Assembly (NCBI GenBank): GCA_031549185.1
Contig: JAVBQG010000018.1
Location: 1 to 64,000, forward strand
Source of the DNA: JAVBQG01 sp031549185
GTDB taxonomy: Bacteria; Synergistota; Synergistia; Synergistales; Synergistaceae
DNA length: 64,000 nucleotides
Direction of reading: 5' to 3'
Part shown: positions 16,626 to 25,193 of the stretch, one piece after another
How the letters are laid out: every line of letters begins with the position of its first letter
How positions within the stretch are numbered: the first letter of the stretch is position 1
Notes under the pieces: generated by a model
Database searches by the model: none
Told to the model about the DNA's origin: nothing
Seen by the model: the letters and a program-made list of their open reading frames with translations, nothing else
Position numbers and translations under genes: made by a program

Positions 16626-17612
16626 ATGGATAGAGTTTTCAGTGGCATGAGGCCGACGGGGAAGCTGCACCTGGGGCACATGGCCGGGGCTCTGACGAAC
16701 TGGGTGAAGCTGCAGGAGGATCACGAGTGCTTTTACTCGATCGTCGACTGGCACGCCCTCATGAGCGACTACGCGGACCCCAGCCGCCTCGCGGCGAACT
16801 GCCGCGAGATCCTGCTCGACTGGCTGGGCGTGGGCCTCGATCCGAAGAAGAGCGTGATCTTCCTGCAGTCGGCCGTGAAGCAGCACGTCGAACTGCACAT
16901 GGCGCTCTCCATGATCGCGCCGCTCGGCTGGCTCGAGCGCAACCCCACCTACAAGGAGCAGATCCTGAACCTGCAGAACAAGGACCTCTCGACCTACGGG
17001 TTCCTCGGATATCCGGTGTTGCAGGCGGCGGACATCCTGATCTACAAGGCGCAGAAGGTCCCGGTAGGCGAGGACCAGTCCGCGCACCTCGAGCTGTCGC
17101 GCGAGATCGCGAGGCGCTTCAACCACTTCTACGGCGAGATATTCCCGGAGCCGGAGACGATTCTGACGCCGACGCCGAAGATCCCCGGCACCGACGGGCG
17201 CAAGATGAGCAAATCGTACGGCAACGCGCTGAACATCGCCGACGAGATCCCCGTGCTCGACAAGAAGATCCGCACGATGGTGACCGACCCGGCGCGCGAG
17301 CGCCGCACGGATCCCGGTGACCCGGACAAGTGCCCCGTGTGGGATCTGCACAAATTTTTCAACCCCGACAAGGCCCAGATGGCCGAAATCGCGCAGGGTT
17401 GCCGCACGGCCGGCATCGGCTGCATCGACTGCAAGAAGATGCTGATCGCTCACGTGACCGCGACGATGGAGCCGATTCAGGAGCGCCGCCGCTACTTCGA
17501 AGGGCGCGACGACGAGCTGATGGACATCCTCCGCGACGGTGCCGCCCGCGCCCGCGCGATGGCCGAGGTCACGATGGACGAAGTATATGGAGCCCTCAGC
17601 TTCCTCCGCTGA
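16626..17612 (+). CDS. trpS: Tryptophanyl-tRNA synthetase with a 4Fe-4S cysteine motif
   Basis: A 328-residue class I synthetase charging tRNA-Trp. HLGH (15-18) is the HIGH motif and KMSKS (193-197) the KMSKS loop. Cysteines at 236, 259, 266 and 269 give C-x22-C-x6-C-x2-C, the same spacing and, by my count, the same numbering as the 4Fe-4S cluster ligands of Thermotoga maritima TrpRS, which sit near the anticodon-binding region. GGAGGAG lies 10 bases before the ATG. It overlaps scpA by 26 bases. Confidence 0.96.
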   Translation: MDRVFSGMRPTGKLHLGHMAGALTNWVKLQEDHECFYSIVDWHALMSDYADPSRLAANCREILLDWLGVGLDPKKSVIFLQSAVKQHVELHMALSMIAPLGWLERNPTYKEQILNLQNKDLSTYGFLGYPVLQAADILIYKAQKVPVGEDQSAHLELSREIARRFNHFYGEIFPEPETILTPTPKIPGTDGRKMSKSYGNALNIADEIPVLDKKIRTMVTDPARERRTDPGDPDKCPVWDLHKFFNPDKAQMAEIAQGCRTAGIGCIDCKKMLIAHVTATMEPIQERRRYFEGRDDELMDILRDGAARARAMAEVTMDEVYGALSFLR

Positions 17613-18384
17613 GACAACCCCCGCCTTTCAAGTGACGCTTGGGGACTTCTCCGGGCCGCTCGATCTGCTCTGCCACCTGGTGGAGAGCAGGGCGATGGAC
17701 GTGTCGAAGGTGAAGTTGACCGACGTGTTGACGCAGTATGTCTCGTATATGGTCGCCGCGAAGAAGGCGACGCTGGCGGAGCTGGCGGAGTTCTTCTCGC
17801 TCGCGAGCCGTCTTCTGCTGCGCAAGGTGCGCGCCCTCCTGCCCCGCGTGAACGGCGGCGAGGAGGCCGAAGCGGAGTACGTCGACGAGGAGGACGCCGA
17901 TATACTCTCCGACGCGGAGTTGGACGAGGAGACGCTCGCCGCGCTCCTCGAACGTTTCAAACCTTACCGCGCGGCGGCCGGTCGTCTGGCGCTCCTCAAG
18001 GAGGCGCGCGAGCGCAGCTTCGTCCGCATCTCCGACGAGGGGGGGCCGCCCTGGTACGACCTCGGCGATCTCTACGGGCTCGCGACGCTTTGGTGGGGGC
18101 TGATCGAAGAACGCACGCGCCGGCGTGCCACGGGCACCGAGGCAGGGTTCATGCTGGAGATTCCCGACGCCGTGCCGGAAGAGGTGCTGGTGGAGCAACG
18201 CATGGGCGAGGTGCGGGATTTCCTGCGCGAGAGGGGGCACATGACGCTCCGAGGCCTGTTGGAGCACTTTCCGCCGCGCAGCCTGATCGTGACGCTGCTG
18301 GCGCTGCTCGAGCTCTCTCGCCTGGGGATGCTGGATCTCATCCAGGGCGAGGCCTGGGGGGACGTCGAAATTGCCGCCGCGTGA
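17587..18384 (+). CDS. scpA: Segregation and condensation protein A
   Basis: A kleisin of about 265 residues that bridges Smc heads with ScpB in chromosome condensation. It has the N-terminal FSGPLDLLCHLVESRAMDV motif, the SLASRLLLRKVRALLP helix and an acidic central stretch (EEAEAEYVDEEDADILSD), then a C-terminal winged helix. Start chosen at ATG 17587 inside the trpS end. Its end overlaps scpB by 14 bases. Confidence 0.93.
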   Translation: MEPSASSAETTPAFQVTLGDFSGPLDLLCHLVESRAMDVSKVKLTDVLTQYVSYMVAAKKATLAELAEFFSLASRLLLRKVRALLPRVNGGEEAEAEYVDEEDADILSDAELDEETLAALLERFKPYRAAAGRLALLKEARERSFVRISDEGGPPWYDLGDLYGLATLWWGLIEERTRRRATGTEAGFMLEIPDAVPEEVLVEQRMGEVRDFLRERGHMTLRGLLEHFPPRSLIVTLLALLELSRLGMLDLIQGEAWGDVEIAAA

Positions 18385-18967
18385 GAGTGGAAGGTACGAT
18401 CTCCTGATGCGTCAGCTGGAGGCGTTGCTCTTCGTGGCGACGCAGCCCCTGCCGGAGGACGATCTCGCCGCGGCGCTCGGGCAGTCGCCGAAGGCGGTCC
18501 GGGAAAGCATTCTTCGCCTGCAGGAGGTTTACGCGGAGGGACGGGGCCTGACTCTCCTGCGTCTCGCCGGCGGCTGGCAGATGGCGACGGCGCCGGATCT
18601 GGAGCCGGTGGTGGCGGAATTTCAAAGCACATCCACGGCCCAGCGCGTCCGCCTGAGCAAGGCCGCGCTCGAGACGCTGGCGGTGATCGCGTACAACCAG
18701 CCCGTGACGCGCTCCGAGGTGGAGGAGATCCGTACCGTGCGGTGCGACCGCGTTATCGATACGCTGCTCAAACACGGACTCGTCCGCGTGGCCGGGCGCA
18801 GAAAGAGCATGGGCAATCCGCTGCTCTACAGGACGACAGATCGCTTTCTGGAACTCTTCGGCCTCGACGCGATCTCGGCGCTGCCGACGCTCGAGGAGCT
18901 GCAGGAGACGTTCGTGCGGGATCCCGCGGCGGGGGCCGAGACAGGGTGGGGCGATGAAGGCGAATGA
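18371..18967 (+). CDS. scpB: Segregation and condensation protein B
   Basis: A winged-helix partner of ScpA of about 198 residues. RQLEALLFVATQPLPEDDLA and LSKAALETLAVIAYNQPVTR followed by VEEIRTVRCDRVI are diagnostic. It overlaps scpA at the start and the pseudouridine synthase gene at the end, so the trpS-scpA-scpB-pseudouridine synthase run is one transcript. A start at MRQLEALL (18407) is also possible and would remove the basic first 12 residues. Confidence 0.93.
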   Translation: MPPRESGRYDLLMRQLEALLFVATQPLPEDDLAAALGQSPKAVRESILRLQEVYAEGRGLTLLRLAGGWQMATAPDLEPVVAEFQSTSTAQRVRLSKAALETLAVIAYNQPVTRSEVEEIRTVRCDRVIDTLLKHGLVRVAGRRKSMGNPLLYRTTDRFLELFGLDAISALPTLEELQETFVRDPAAGAETGWGDEGE

Positions 18968-19718
18968 CGATCGTACCCCCCGCGAACCGATCGCGTATCC
19001 CATACGCCTCAATCGCTATCTCGCCGCCTGCGGGGTCGCCGCGAGGCGCAAGGCGGACGAACTGATTGTCGCCGGTCGCGTGGCTGTCGACGGCGAAGTG
19101 GAGTCCGCCCTCGGGCGCGTACTCGAAGGGCCGTGCGACGTGCGCGTCGACGGTGAACCGGTAGGACTTTCGCGCCTCGTCTACCTCGTCATGAACAAAC
19201 CGCGCGGCGTGCTCTCCGCCGCCAGCGACGCCCGCGGGAGGACGGTCCTCGACCTGTTGCCCGATTTCTACGGGCCGCTGCGCCTCTTCCCCGTCGGCAG
19301 GCTCGACAAGGAGAGCGAGGGGCTCATCATCCTCACCAACGACGGGAAATTCGCGCAGGAGCTGATCCACCCCTCGCGGGGTGTGAGGCGTACGTATTTG
19401 GTTTATTTAAGATACCCTCTTGACGAAAAAAGGATGAAGGAATGGCAAAGAGGTGTTATCATTAACGAAAGATTTGCCAGGCCAATAGAAGTCGCTCGCG
19501 CGGAGGATCGCGCCGAGGGGCGGTGTTTTCGAATCGTCCTGGGAGAGGGTTTCAAGCGTGAGATTCGACTGATGGTGCAGGCGCTGGACAATCGGGTGGT
19601 GCGCCTTCAAAGGGTCGGGATCGGCGGCATGCAGCTTCGGAAGTTGCCGTTGGGAGCTTTTAACGAATTCAGCCGCGAGGAAATGCTCGACATGATCGCG
19701 CATGGCGGCGAAGTATGA
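18954..19718 (+). CDS. rluB: Ribosomal large-subunit pseudouridine synthase (RluB/RsuA type)
   Basis: A 254-residue RNA modifying enzyme. An S4 RNA-binding domain (about 15-75; RLNRYLAACGVAARRKADELI) precedes the catalytic domain with GRLDKESEGLIILTNDG, where the Asp is the nucleophile. The scpA-scpB-rluB order is widespread in bacteria and supports the RluB assignment over RsuA. Confidence 0.9.
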   Translation: MKANDDRTPREPIAYPIRLNRYLAACGVAARRKADELIVAGRVAVDGEVESALGRVLEGPCDVRVDGEPVGLSRLVYLVMNKPRGVLSAASDARGRTVLDLLPDFYGPLRLFPVGRLDKESEGLIILTNDGKFAQELIHPSRGVRRTYLVYLRYPLDEKRMKEWQRGVIINERFARPIEVARAEDRAEGRCFRIVLGEGFKREIRLMVQALDNRVVRLQRVGIGGMQLRKLPLGAFNEFSREEMLDMIAHGGEV

Positions 19719-19764
19719 TCGTTTGTTCGCACCAGATGTTGGACCATCTTTCGGAGGGATGCCT

Positions 19765-20655
19765 ATGCAGGGGTTAGATGATCGCACTCGTGATCTGATA
19801 CAACGGCGCGTATTGAAGCGCGTCAAAGATATTCCGTCCTTGCCGCAGTTTGTCATCGAGACGTTGCACAAACTGGACGATCCGAAAAGCAGCGCGACGG
19901 ATGTCGGTCACAAACTCTCGCTCGACGAGGGGCTTGTAGTGCGAGTGCTCCGACTGGCGAACTCCGCGTATTACGGTCTGTCGAGAAAGATCACCGGCGT
20001 CTCGGAGGCAATCTCGTTTCTTGGCTTCAAGACGGTCAAGAGCATCGTGCTCGCCGCCTCCGTATACAAATTCATGGACAACGCCTTCTCCGGCTACGCG
20101 CTGGACCGGGGGGAACTCTGGAAGCACTCCCAGAGCGTGGCGGCGACCGCTCGCTACTTGGCCGAGAAGTTGAAGAAGGGCGACCCGGAGGAGGCCTACA
20201 TCGGCGGTATGATGCACGACCTCGGCAAGATCGTGCTCAACGACTACGTCCGTTTCGGATACAGCATCATCCTGCGGCTCGTGGAGGAGGACAAGGTTCC
20301 CTTCTGCGAGGCGGAGCGGCAGGTGCTGGGATTCGATCATGCACAGGTCGGCGGGCTCGTCCTGGAGCAGTGGAACCTGCCCGAGTCGTACGCGCTCATC
20401 GCGAGCTATCACCACATGCCGTGGGAGCTGCCCGCGGGGAAGTCCGATTTTCAGTCCGTCGTGGACGTCGTCCACGTCGCCAACGCCATGTGCATCATGC
20501 TGGGCGCCGGCATCGGCGGGGACGGCCTGCAGTACAACATATCGACGGAGAGCCTGGAGCGCCTGGGAATCGAAGACGATGTCGAGTTGCTGATGTCCGA
20601 GTTCGTGGATATCCTCTCCAGTTTGGAGGAGGAGTTGAGAGAGAACCACGGATGA
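19765..20655 (+). CDS. HDOD domain signalling protein
   Basis: About 296 residues, a single HDOD domain (about 35-230) from the HD superfamily. The HD core is present as IGGMMHDLGKIVLND with HSQSVAATARYLAEKL upstream, so unlike many HDOD proteins it keeps an HD pair and may have hydrolase activity. These proteins act in motility and stress signalling; no partner is evident. Start set at 19765 because GGAGGG is 6 bases upstream; in-frame ATGs at 19759 and 19702 exist. Its stop overlaps the cmk start (ATGA). Confidence 0.85.
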   Translation: MQGLDDRTRDLIQRRVLKRVKDIPSLPQFVIETLHKLDDPKSSATDVGHKLSLDEGLVVRVLRLANSAYYGLSRKITGVSEAISFLGFKTVKSIVLAASVYKFMDNAFSGYALDRGELWKHSQSVAATARYLAEKLKKGDPEEAYIGGMMHDLGKIVLNDYVRFGYSIILRLVEEDKVPFCEAERQVLGFDHAQVGGLVLEQWNLPESYALIASYHHMPWELPAGKSDFQSVVDVVHVANAMCIMLGAGIGGDGLQYNISTESLERLGIEDDVELLMSEFVDILSSLEEELRENHG

Positions 20656-21335
20656 GGCCGATGATCATCGTACTGGACGGTCCGGCCGGCGCAGGCAAGA
20701 GCACCGTGGCGAGAGAGGTCGCCCGCAGGCTCGGGCTGTCGTTTCTCGATACGGGCGCGATCTATCGGGCCATCACCTGGAAGTTGCTGAACCTGTCGAT
20801 CCCACCGCAGGACTGCGAGGCGTTGCGCGAGGAGTTGGAGAAATTCAGGATCCGTTTCGAAGGCCCCCGCGTCTTCGTGGGAGATCGCGAGGTGACGGCG
20901 GAGATCCGAACGCCCGAGATCGACCGACAGGTCTCGCCTTACTCGGCCCTGCCAACGGTGCGCGGCGCGTTGCTGCAGATTCAGCGGGACCAGGCGGGTG
21001 GCGGGCTCGTCGCCGAGGGGCGCGACATGGGAACGATCGTCTTCCCGGAGGCCGACCTCAAGGTGTTTCTCACCGCCTCCGCGGAGGCGCGCGCCGAGCG
21101 GCGGTACCGGGAACGCCTCGCGCGCGGCGAGAGCGCCGATCTCGCGGATATTCTGACACAGGTAAACAGGCGTGACGAGATCGACTCGTCCAGAGAAGTG
21201 GCGCCGCTCAGGCAGGCGGAGGACGCGATCCCTCTGGATACGACGAATCTGACGTACGAGCAGGTCGTCGGGAAGATCATGGAACTCGCCGCGAAAGCGG
21301 CGGCCGACCGGGGCGACTGCGCGCGAACCGCATGA
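20652..21335 (+). CDS. cmk: Cytidylate kinase
   Basis: A 227-residue kinase phosphorylating CMP and dCMP. The P-loop is DGPAGAGKST near 9-18, followed by DTGAIYRAITWK, and the lid region contains VAEGRDMGTIVFPEAD and RRDEIDSSRE, all typical of Cmk. ATG at 20652 overlaps the HDOD stop. In Firmicutes cmk, plsC and rpsA/der are often linked; here plsC follows directly and der lies 7 kb on. Confidence 0.96.
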   Translation: MRPMIIVLDGPAGAGKSTVAREVARRLGLSFLDTGAIYRAITWKLLNLSIPPQDCEALREELEKFRIRFEGPRVFVGDREVTAEIRTPEIDRQVSPYSALPTVRGALLQIQRDQAGGGLVAEGRDMGTIVFPEADLKVFLTASAEARAERRYRERLARGESADLADILTQVNRRDEIDSSREVAPLRQAEDAIPLDTTNLTYEQVVGKIMELAAKAAADRGDCARTA

Positions 21336-21345
21336 GCCGAAAACG

Positions 21346-21981
21346 ATGTCCTCTCACCCTGTCTTCTATTCGATCGTAAAAAACAGTTTTCACGTCGCTT
21401 TCAGCCTTTACAACGGACTGCGGGTCGCCGGGCGCGAGCACATACCCGACTGCCCCGTGATCGTGGCCTCCAATCACGCCAGCAACATAGATCCCCCGCT
21501 GATCGGCGGTATTTTCCCCAGAAGACTTCGCTATCTCGCGAAGGAATCGCTCTTTCGCAACCCCGTGCTCGGTTTTCTGATCGCGGCGCTGGGCGCGATT
21601 CCAGTGACGAGGGAGGACAGCCAGCGGGCGGGCGCGGTGCTCAAGCTGCTGCTCGATCGCCTGCACGAGGGCGAGAGCATTCTGCTCTTTCCGGAGGGTT
21701 CCCGCAGCAAGGACGGAAAACTGCAGCCGCTGGAGGGTGGCGCGGCGTTCCTCTCCGTCAAATCGGGCGCCCCGATCCTGCCGGTCTACATACACGGCTC
21801 CCACGACGTCTGTCCGCCGGGATCCTCGTTCCCGCATCCGGCGAGGCTCGTCGTTCGTTTTGCGCCTCCGATCGCTCCCGACGACGGGGCGAAGAACGAC
21901 AGGGAGAAGCGCGGGAGTCTTATGACGCGCCTGGACGAGACGCTGCACGCACTTGCGCGCAAGGCGGAGGAACGCGATTGA
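21346..21981 (+). CDS. plsC: 1-acyl-sn-glycerol-3-phosphate acyltransferase
   Basis: A 211-residue membrane-associated acyltransferase making phosphatidic acid. The HX4D motif is NHASNIDPP near 42-50, and FPEGSRSKDGKLQPLEGGAAFL is the second substrate region. It starts 10 bases after cmk and its stop overlaps the hflX start. Confidence 0.93.
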   Translation: MSSHPVFYSIVKNSFHVAFSLYNGLRVAGREHIPDCPVIVASNHASNIDPPLIGGIFPRRLRYLAKESLFRNPVLGFLIAALGAIPVTREDSQRAGAVLKLLLDRLHEGESILLFPEGSRSKDGKLQPLEGGAAFLSVKSGAPILPVYIHGSHDVCPPGSSFPHPARLVVRFAPPIAPDDGAKNDREKRGSLMTRLDETLHALARKAEERD

Positions 21982-23105
21982 TCGATCTTGCGGAACAGAC
22001 GCCGTCGGCGCTCGTCGCGGCGATCGACACATCCGACGAGGAGACGGAGCTTGCTCTGGACGAACTGGTGCTTCTTCTCTCCAACCTCGGCGTTCCCGTG
22101 GTGGGCCGCGTCCTTCAGAAGCGCCGCACGCCCGATCCGGCGACCTTCCTCGGCAAGGGAAAGGCGCTCGACGTCAGGGAGTTCGCCCTTGCCACCGGAG
22201 CAAACCTGCTGGTGGTCGACGACGCCCTCACACCGACGCAGCGCAGCAATCTGAAGAAAGCGACGGGACTCGAGGTCTGGGACAGGGCGTTCACCATCAT
22301 GACCATCTTCGAGCGACGGGCGAACACGGCGGAGGCGAAGTTGCAGGTCGAGCTGGCGAAGCTGCGCTACGAGATTCCATCCCTGAAAGGGCTGGGACAC
22401 CAGATGTCTCGCCTCGGCGGCGGCATCGGCACGCGAGGCCCGGGGGAGACCGAGTTCGAGCGCCACAGGCGAAAGCTTGAACGGCGCATCAAGTTCATCG
22501 AGAAGAATCTGCAGGGCGTCCGCAAGCGCCGTCGGGAGTATCGCGAACGACGAACGCGGGAGGGGGCACAGGTCGTCTCGCTGGTCGGTTACACGAACAG
22601 CGGAAAGTCGACCCTGTTGCGTGCGCTGTCGAAGGATACGGGGATTTTGGCGGCTGATAAGCTTTTTTCGACGCTCGACACGGTGACGAGGAGAATTTCT
22701 CTGCCGGAGGGGGGCCATTTCATGCTCTCCGACACCGTCGGCTTCATTCGCAAGTTGCCGCCGGAACTGGTGGCCGCCTTTCGGGCGACGCTCGAGGAGG
22801 TTGCGAACGCGGACCTGCTGCTGCTGGTGGTCGACGCGTCGGCACCGGAGCCGATGGCGAACCTCGAGGTGGTGGAGGAGACGCTGGCGCAGATCGACGC
22901 GAAGGAGATTCCCCGCATTGTGGTGCTCAACAAAATCGACCGGGTGCGCGAGGAGGCTGTCTTTGTCGCGGCGGGCATCGCCTCCCGCGGGGACGACGTC
23001 GTCAAAATCAGCGCGCTCGAGCGCGACGGTCTGCCCGATCTTCTCGCACGAATCGGCGAGCGGCTCGCGGAAATTCGCGATGGCGAAAACATTAAAAAAG
23101 AGTGA
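21978..23105 (+). CDS. hflX: Ribosome-associated GTPase HflX
   Basis: A 375-residue GTPase that splits stalled ribosomes. The N-terminal glycine-rich ribosome-binding part holds ATFLGKGKALDVREFA and GGIGTRGPGETEFERHRR; the G domain has GYTNSGKSTLL (G1), DTVGFIRKLP (G3) and LNKIDRV (G4). The start is a TTG overlapping the plsC TGA, an uncommon but supported choice since no other start codon fits before the conserved region. Confidence 0.94.
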   Translation: MIDLAEQTPSALVAAIDTSDEETELALDELVLLLSNLGVPVVGRVLQKRRTPDPATFLGKGKALDVREFALATGANLLVVDDALTPTQRSNLKKATGLEVWDRAFTIMTIFERRANTAEAKLQVELAKLRYEIPSLKGLGHQMSRLGGGIGTRGPGETEFERHRRKLERRIKFIEKNLQGVRKRRREYRERRTREGAQVVSLVGYTNSGKSTLLRALSKDTGILAADKLFSTLDTVTRRISLPEGGHFMLSDTVGFIRKLPPELVAAFRATLEEVANADLLLLVVDASAPEPMANLEVVEETLAQIDAKEIPRIVVLNKIDRVREEAVFVAAGIASRGDDVVKISALERDGLPDLLARIGERLAEIRDGENIKKE

Positions 23106-23149
23106 GTTCGTATATACTTTACTATAGAAGTTGGCAGAGGTGAAGATTT

Positions 23150-24049
23150 ATGTACATCAGCATGACGGGGTTTTCCAGCACGAGCAGGACAATGGAGTGG
23201 GGCACGATCACGCTCGATCTGGCGAGCGTGAACCACAGGTATCAGGAGATCTTCGTCCGCCTGCCCAAGGAGCTGTCGTCGTGGGAACCGTGGTTTCACC
23301 AGAAGCTGCGCGAGGCCTTCCGCCGCGGCAAGGTGCAGGCTAGGGTCGAGATTCTGTGGGCGATGGGATCGCTCGCCGGCTCGATCAACAAGGACGTCAT
23401 CTGCCGGTATTACGACGAACTGTCGGAGCTGAGGAACTCGATCGGCCAGCAGGAGGACATCGCCCTGGAGGCGCTCGTCTCCCTGCCGGGCGTGCTGGAC
23501 ACGCAGGAGCGCATGCGGTTGGCGCACGCCGACGAGACGGAGGCGCTGCTCTCCGAGCTGCTGGCGGCGGGTGTGGAGAGCTGGCAGGCGATGCGCGTCC
23601 AGGAGGGCGCCCATCTCGAAGAGGCGGTCTCCGAGCATCTCGGGGAACTTGAGAGGCTCGCCGGCGAGGTCGCGCAGAAGTGGGCCCCGGCGAAGGAGGC
23701 GGCGTTCGCCGCGATGATCGAGCGCGTTCGCAAAGCGCTCGATGCCGCGGGCGTAAGCCAGGTCGACGACGCGCGCTTCGCCCAGGAGGCCGTGATCTTG
23801 GCCGACCGCTGGGATGTCTCGGAGGAGCTGGCGCGCCTCGCGAGCCACGTCGAAAAATTCCGTCAGGCCGGACGGACGGAAAAACCGAAGGAGTCGATCG
23901 GGCGCAAGCTCGACTTCCTCGTGCAGGAGATGAATCGCGAGGTCAACACGCTCGATTCGAAGATCGCCGACGCGGATATCCGGTGGCTCGCCGTCGAGGC
24001 GAAGGCCGCCCTCGAACGAATTCGGGAGCAGATACAGAACCTGGAGTGA
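23150..24049 (+). CDS. YicC family endoribonuclease
   Basis: About 299 residues, in the YicC family of metal-dependent endoribonucleases. The N-terminus MYISMTGFSSTSR and VNHRYQEIFVRLP are signature, and the C-terminal DUF1732 part has GRKLDFLVQEMNREVNTLDSK. The yicC-remA-gmk-rpoZ-coaBC-priA order that follows is the classic Firmicute arrangement. Confidence 0.94.
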   Translation: MYISMTGFSSTSRTMEWGTITLDLASVNHRYQEIFVRLPKELSSWEPWFHQKLREAFRRGKVQARVEILWAMGSLAGSINKDVICRYYDELSELRNSIGQQEDIALEALVSLPGVLDTQERMRLAHADETEALLSELLAAGVESWQAMRVQEGAHLEEAVSEHLGELERLAGEVAQKWAPAKEAAFAAMIERVRKALDAAGVSQVDDARFAQEAVILADRWDVSEELARLASHVEKFRQAGRTEKPKESIGRKLDFLVQEMNREVNTLDSKIADADIRWLAVEAKAALERIREQIQNLE

Positions 24050-24053
24050 TCGC

Positions 24054-24323
24054 ATGAGCTATCGGTTGGTGCACATCGGTTTCGGCAATATGGTAGCGGC
24101 GGACAGGGTGGTGGCGATCATCAGCCCGTCGTCCGCTCCCATCAAACGACTGAGAGAGGAAGCCAGGGAGGCCGGATTGCTGGTCGACGCCACGCAGGGG
24201 CGCAAGACGCGGGCGATTTTGGTCATGGACAGCAAGCACGTGATCATCTCGGCGATCCAGCCCGAGACGATTTCCGGCCGCTTCGAAGAGCTGATGGAGG
24301 AGAAAGACGAGGGGAATGTCTAG
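24054..24323 (+). CDS. remA: RemA/DUF370 family regulator
   Basis: An 89-residue DNA-binding protein. VHIGFGNMVAADRVVAIISPSS and the Arg-rich THIS-type loop DATQGRKTRAILVMDSKHVIIS match RemA, which activates biofilm matrix and osmoprotection operons in Bacillus. It lies between yicC (5 bases) and gmk (4 bases). Confidence 0.92.
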   Translation: MSYRLVHIGFGNMVAADRVVAIISPSSAPIKRLREEAREAGLLVDATQGRKTRAILVMDSKHVIISAIQPETISGRFEELMEEKDEGNV

Positions 24324-24326
24324 AGG

Positions 24327-24890
24327 ATGAAAAAGGGGCATCTGTTTATTCTCTCCGGCCCGGCGGGGGCCGGAAAGGGTACGCTGCGCAAGATCCTTTT
24401 CCACGCCATGCCGGAGCTGTTCTTCTCGGTCTCCTGCACGACGCGGGCGCCGAGGGCGAGCGAGGCGAACGGGCGGGAGTATCACTTTATCGACCTCGCG
24501 CAGTTCGAGGAGCTGGTTCGGCAGGATGCCTTTCTCGAGTGGGCGAACGTGCACGGCAACATGTACGGCACGAGATGCAAGGACGTCGAGGAATGTCTCG
24601 CCGAGGGGGGCAACATGATCCTCGAGATCGACGTGCAGGGCTGCCGTCAGGTGAAGGGGCGGATGCCGGAGGCGATCCGTATCTTTATCACGGTGCCTTC
24701 GCTGGACGAGCTCGAACAGCGGCTGGAGGAGAGGGGAACGGAGACGCCCGAACAACTGGATCTGCGCCTGCGCAACGCGGCAAAAGAGCTGACGCAGGCG
24801 AGGGAGTACGAGCATATAATCGTGAACGACGACGTCAATATCGCTTCGCAGCAGTTGATCGCACTGGTCAAAAGCTACGTGGAGCAATAA
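24327..24890 (+). CDS. gmk: Guanylate kinase
   Basis: A 187-residue kinase converting GMP to GDP. The P-loop is LSGPAGAGKGTLRK, followed by SVSCTTRAPRASEANGREYH that binds GMP, and FLEWANVHGNMYGT. Length is normal. It is cotranscribed with rpoZ. Confidence 0.96.
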   Translation: MKKGHLFILSGPAGAGKGTLRKILFHAMPELFFSVSCTTRAPRASEANGREYHFIDLAQFEELVRQDAFLEWANVHGNMYGTRCKDVEECLAEGGNMILEIDVQGCRQVKGRMPEAIRIFITVPSLDELEQRLEERGTETPEQLDLRLRNAAKELTQAREYEHIIVNDDVNIASQQLIALVKSYVEQ

Positions 24891-24914
24891 GGTTACCACA
24901 GGAGGAGACAATCG

Positions 24915-25193
24915 ATGATTTACACGGACCTGGAGAAAATCTACAAGACCAGAGGGATCGAGAACAAATACGCGCTGGCGATGATCGTGTCGACGCGCGC
25001 GCGGCAGCTCAGCGAACAGAAGGGCAGGCTGCTCGACGGCGGAAGCAGCGAGCGCTACATTACATACGCCCTCGAAGAGGTACAGAGCGGCGGCCTGACG
25101 ATCGGCGAGTCGCCCGCGCCGATTTGCGCGCAGGCCGTCTACGGCGAAGGGGCGGGCGCTTCGGCGGCTTCCGATGCCACAGTGGGCGCGTAA
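24915..25193 (+). CDS. rpoZ: RNA polymerase omega subunit
   Basis: A 92-residue subunit that stabilises the beta-prime chain. The core GIENKYALAMIVSTRARQL is the omega signature; the C-terminal third is Ala/Gly rich and not conserved. GGAGGAG lies 7 bases before the ATG. Its last 20 bases overlap coaBC. Confidence 0.92.
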   Translation: MIYTDLEKIYKTRGIENKYALAMIVSTRARQLSEQKGRLLDGGSSERYITYALEEVQSGGLTIGESPAPICAQAVYGEGAGASAASDATVGA

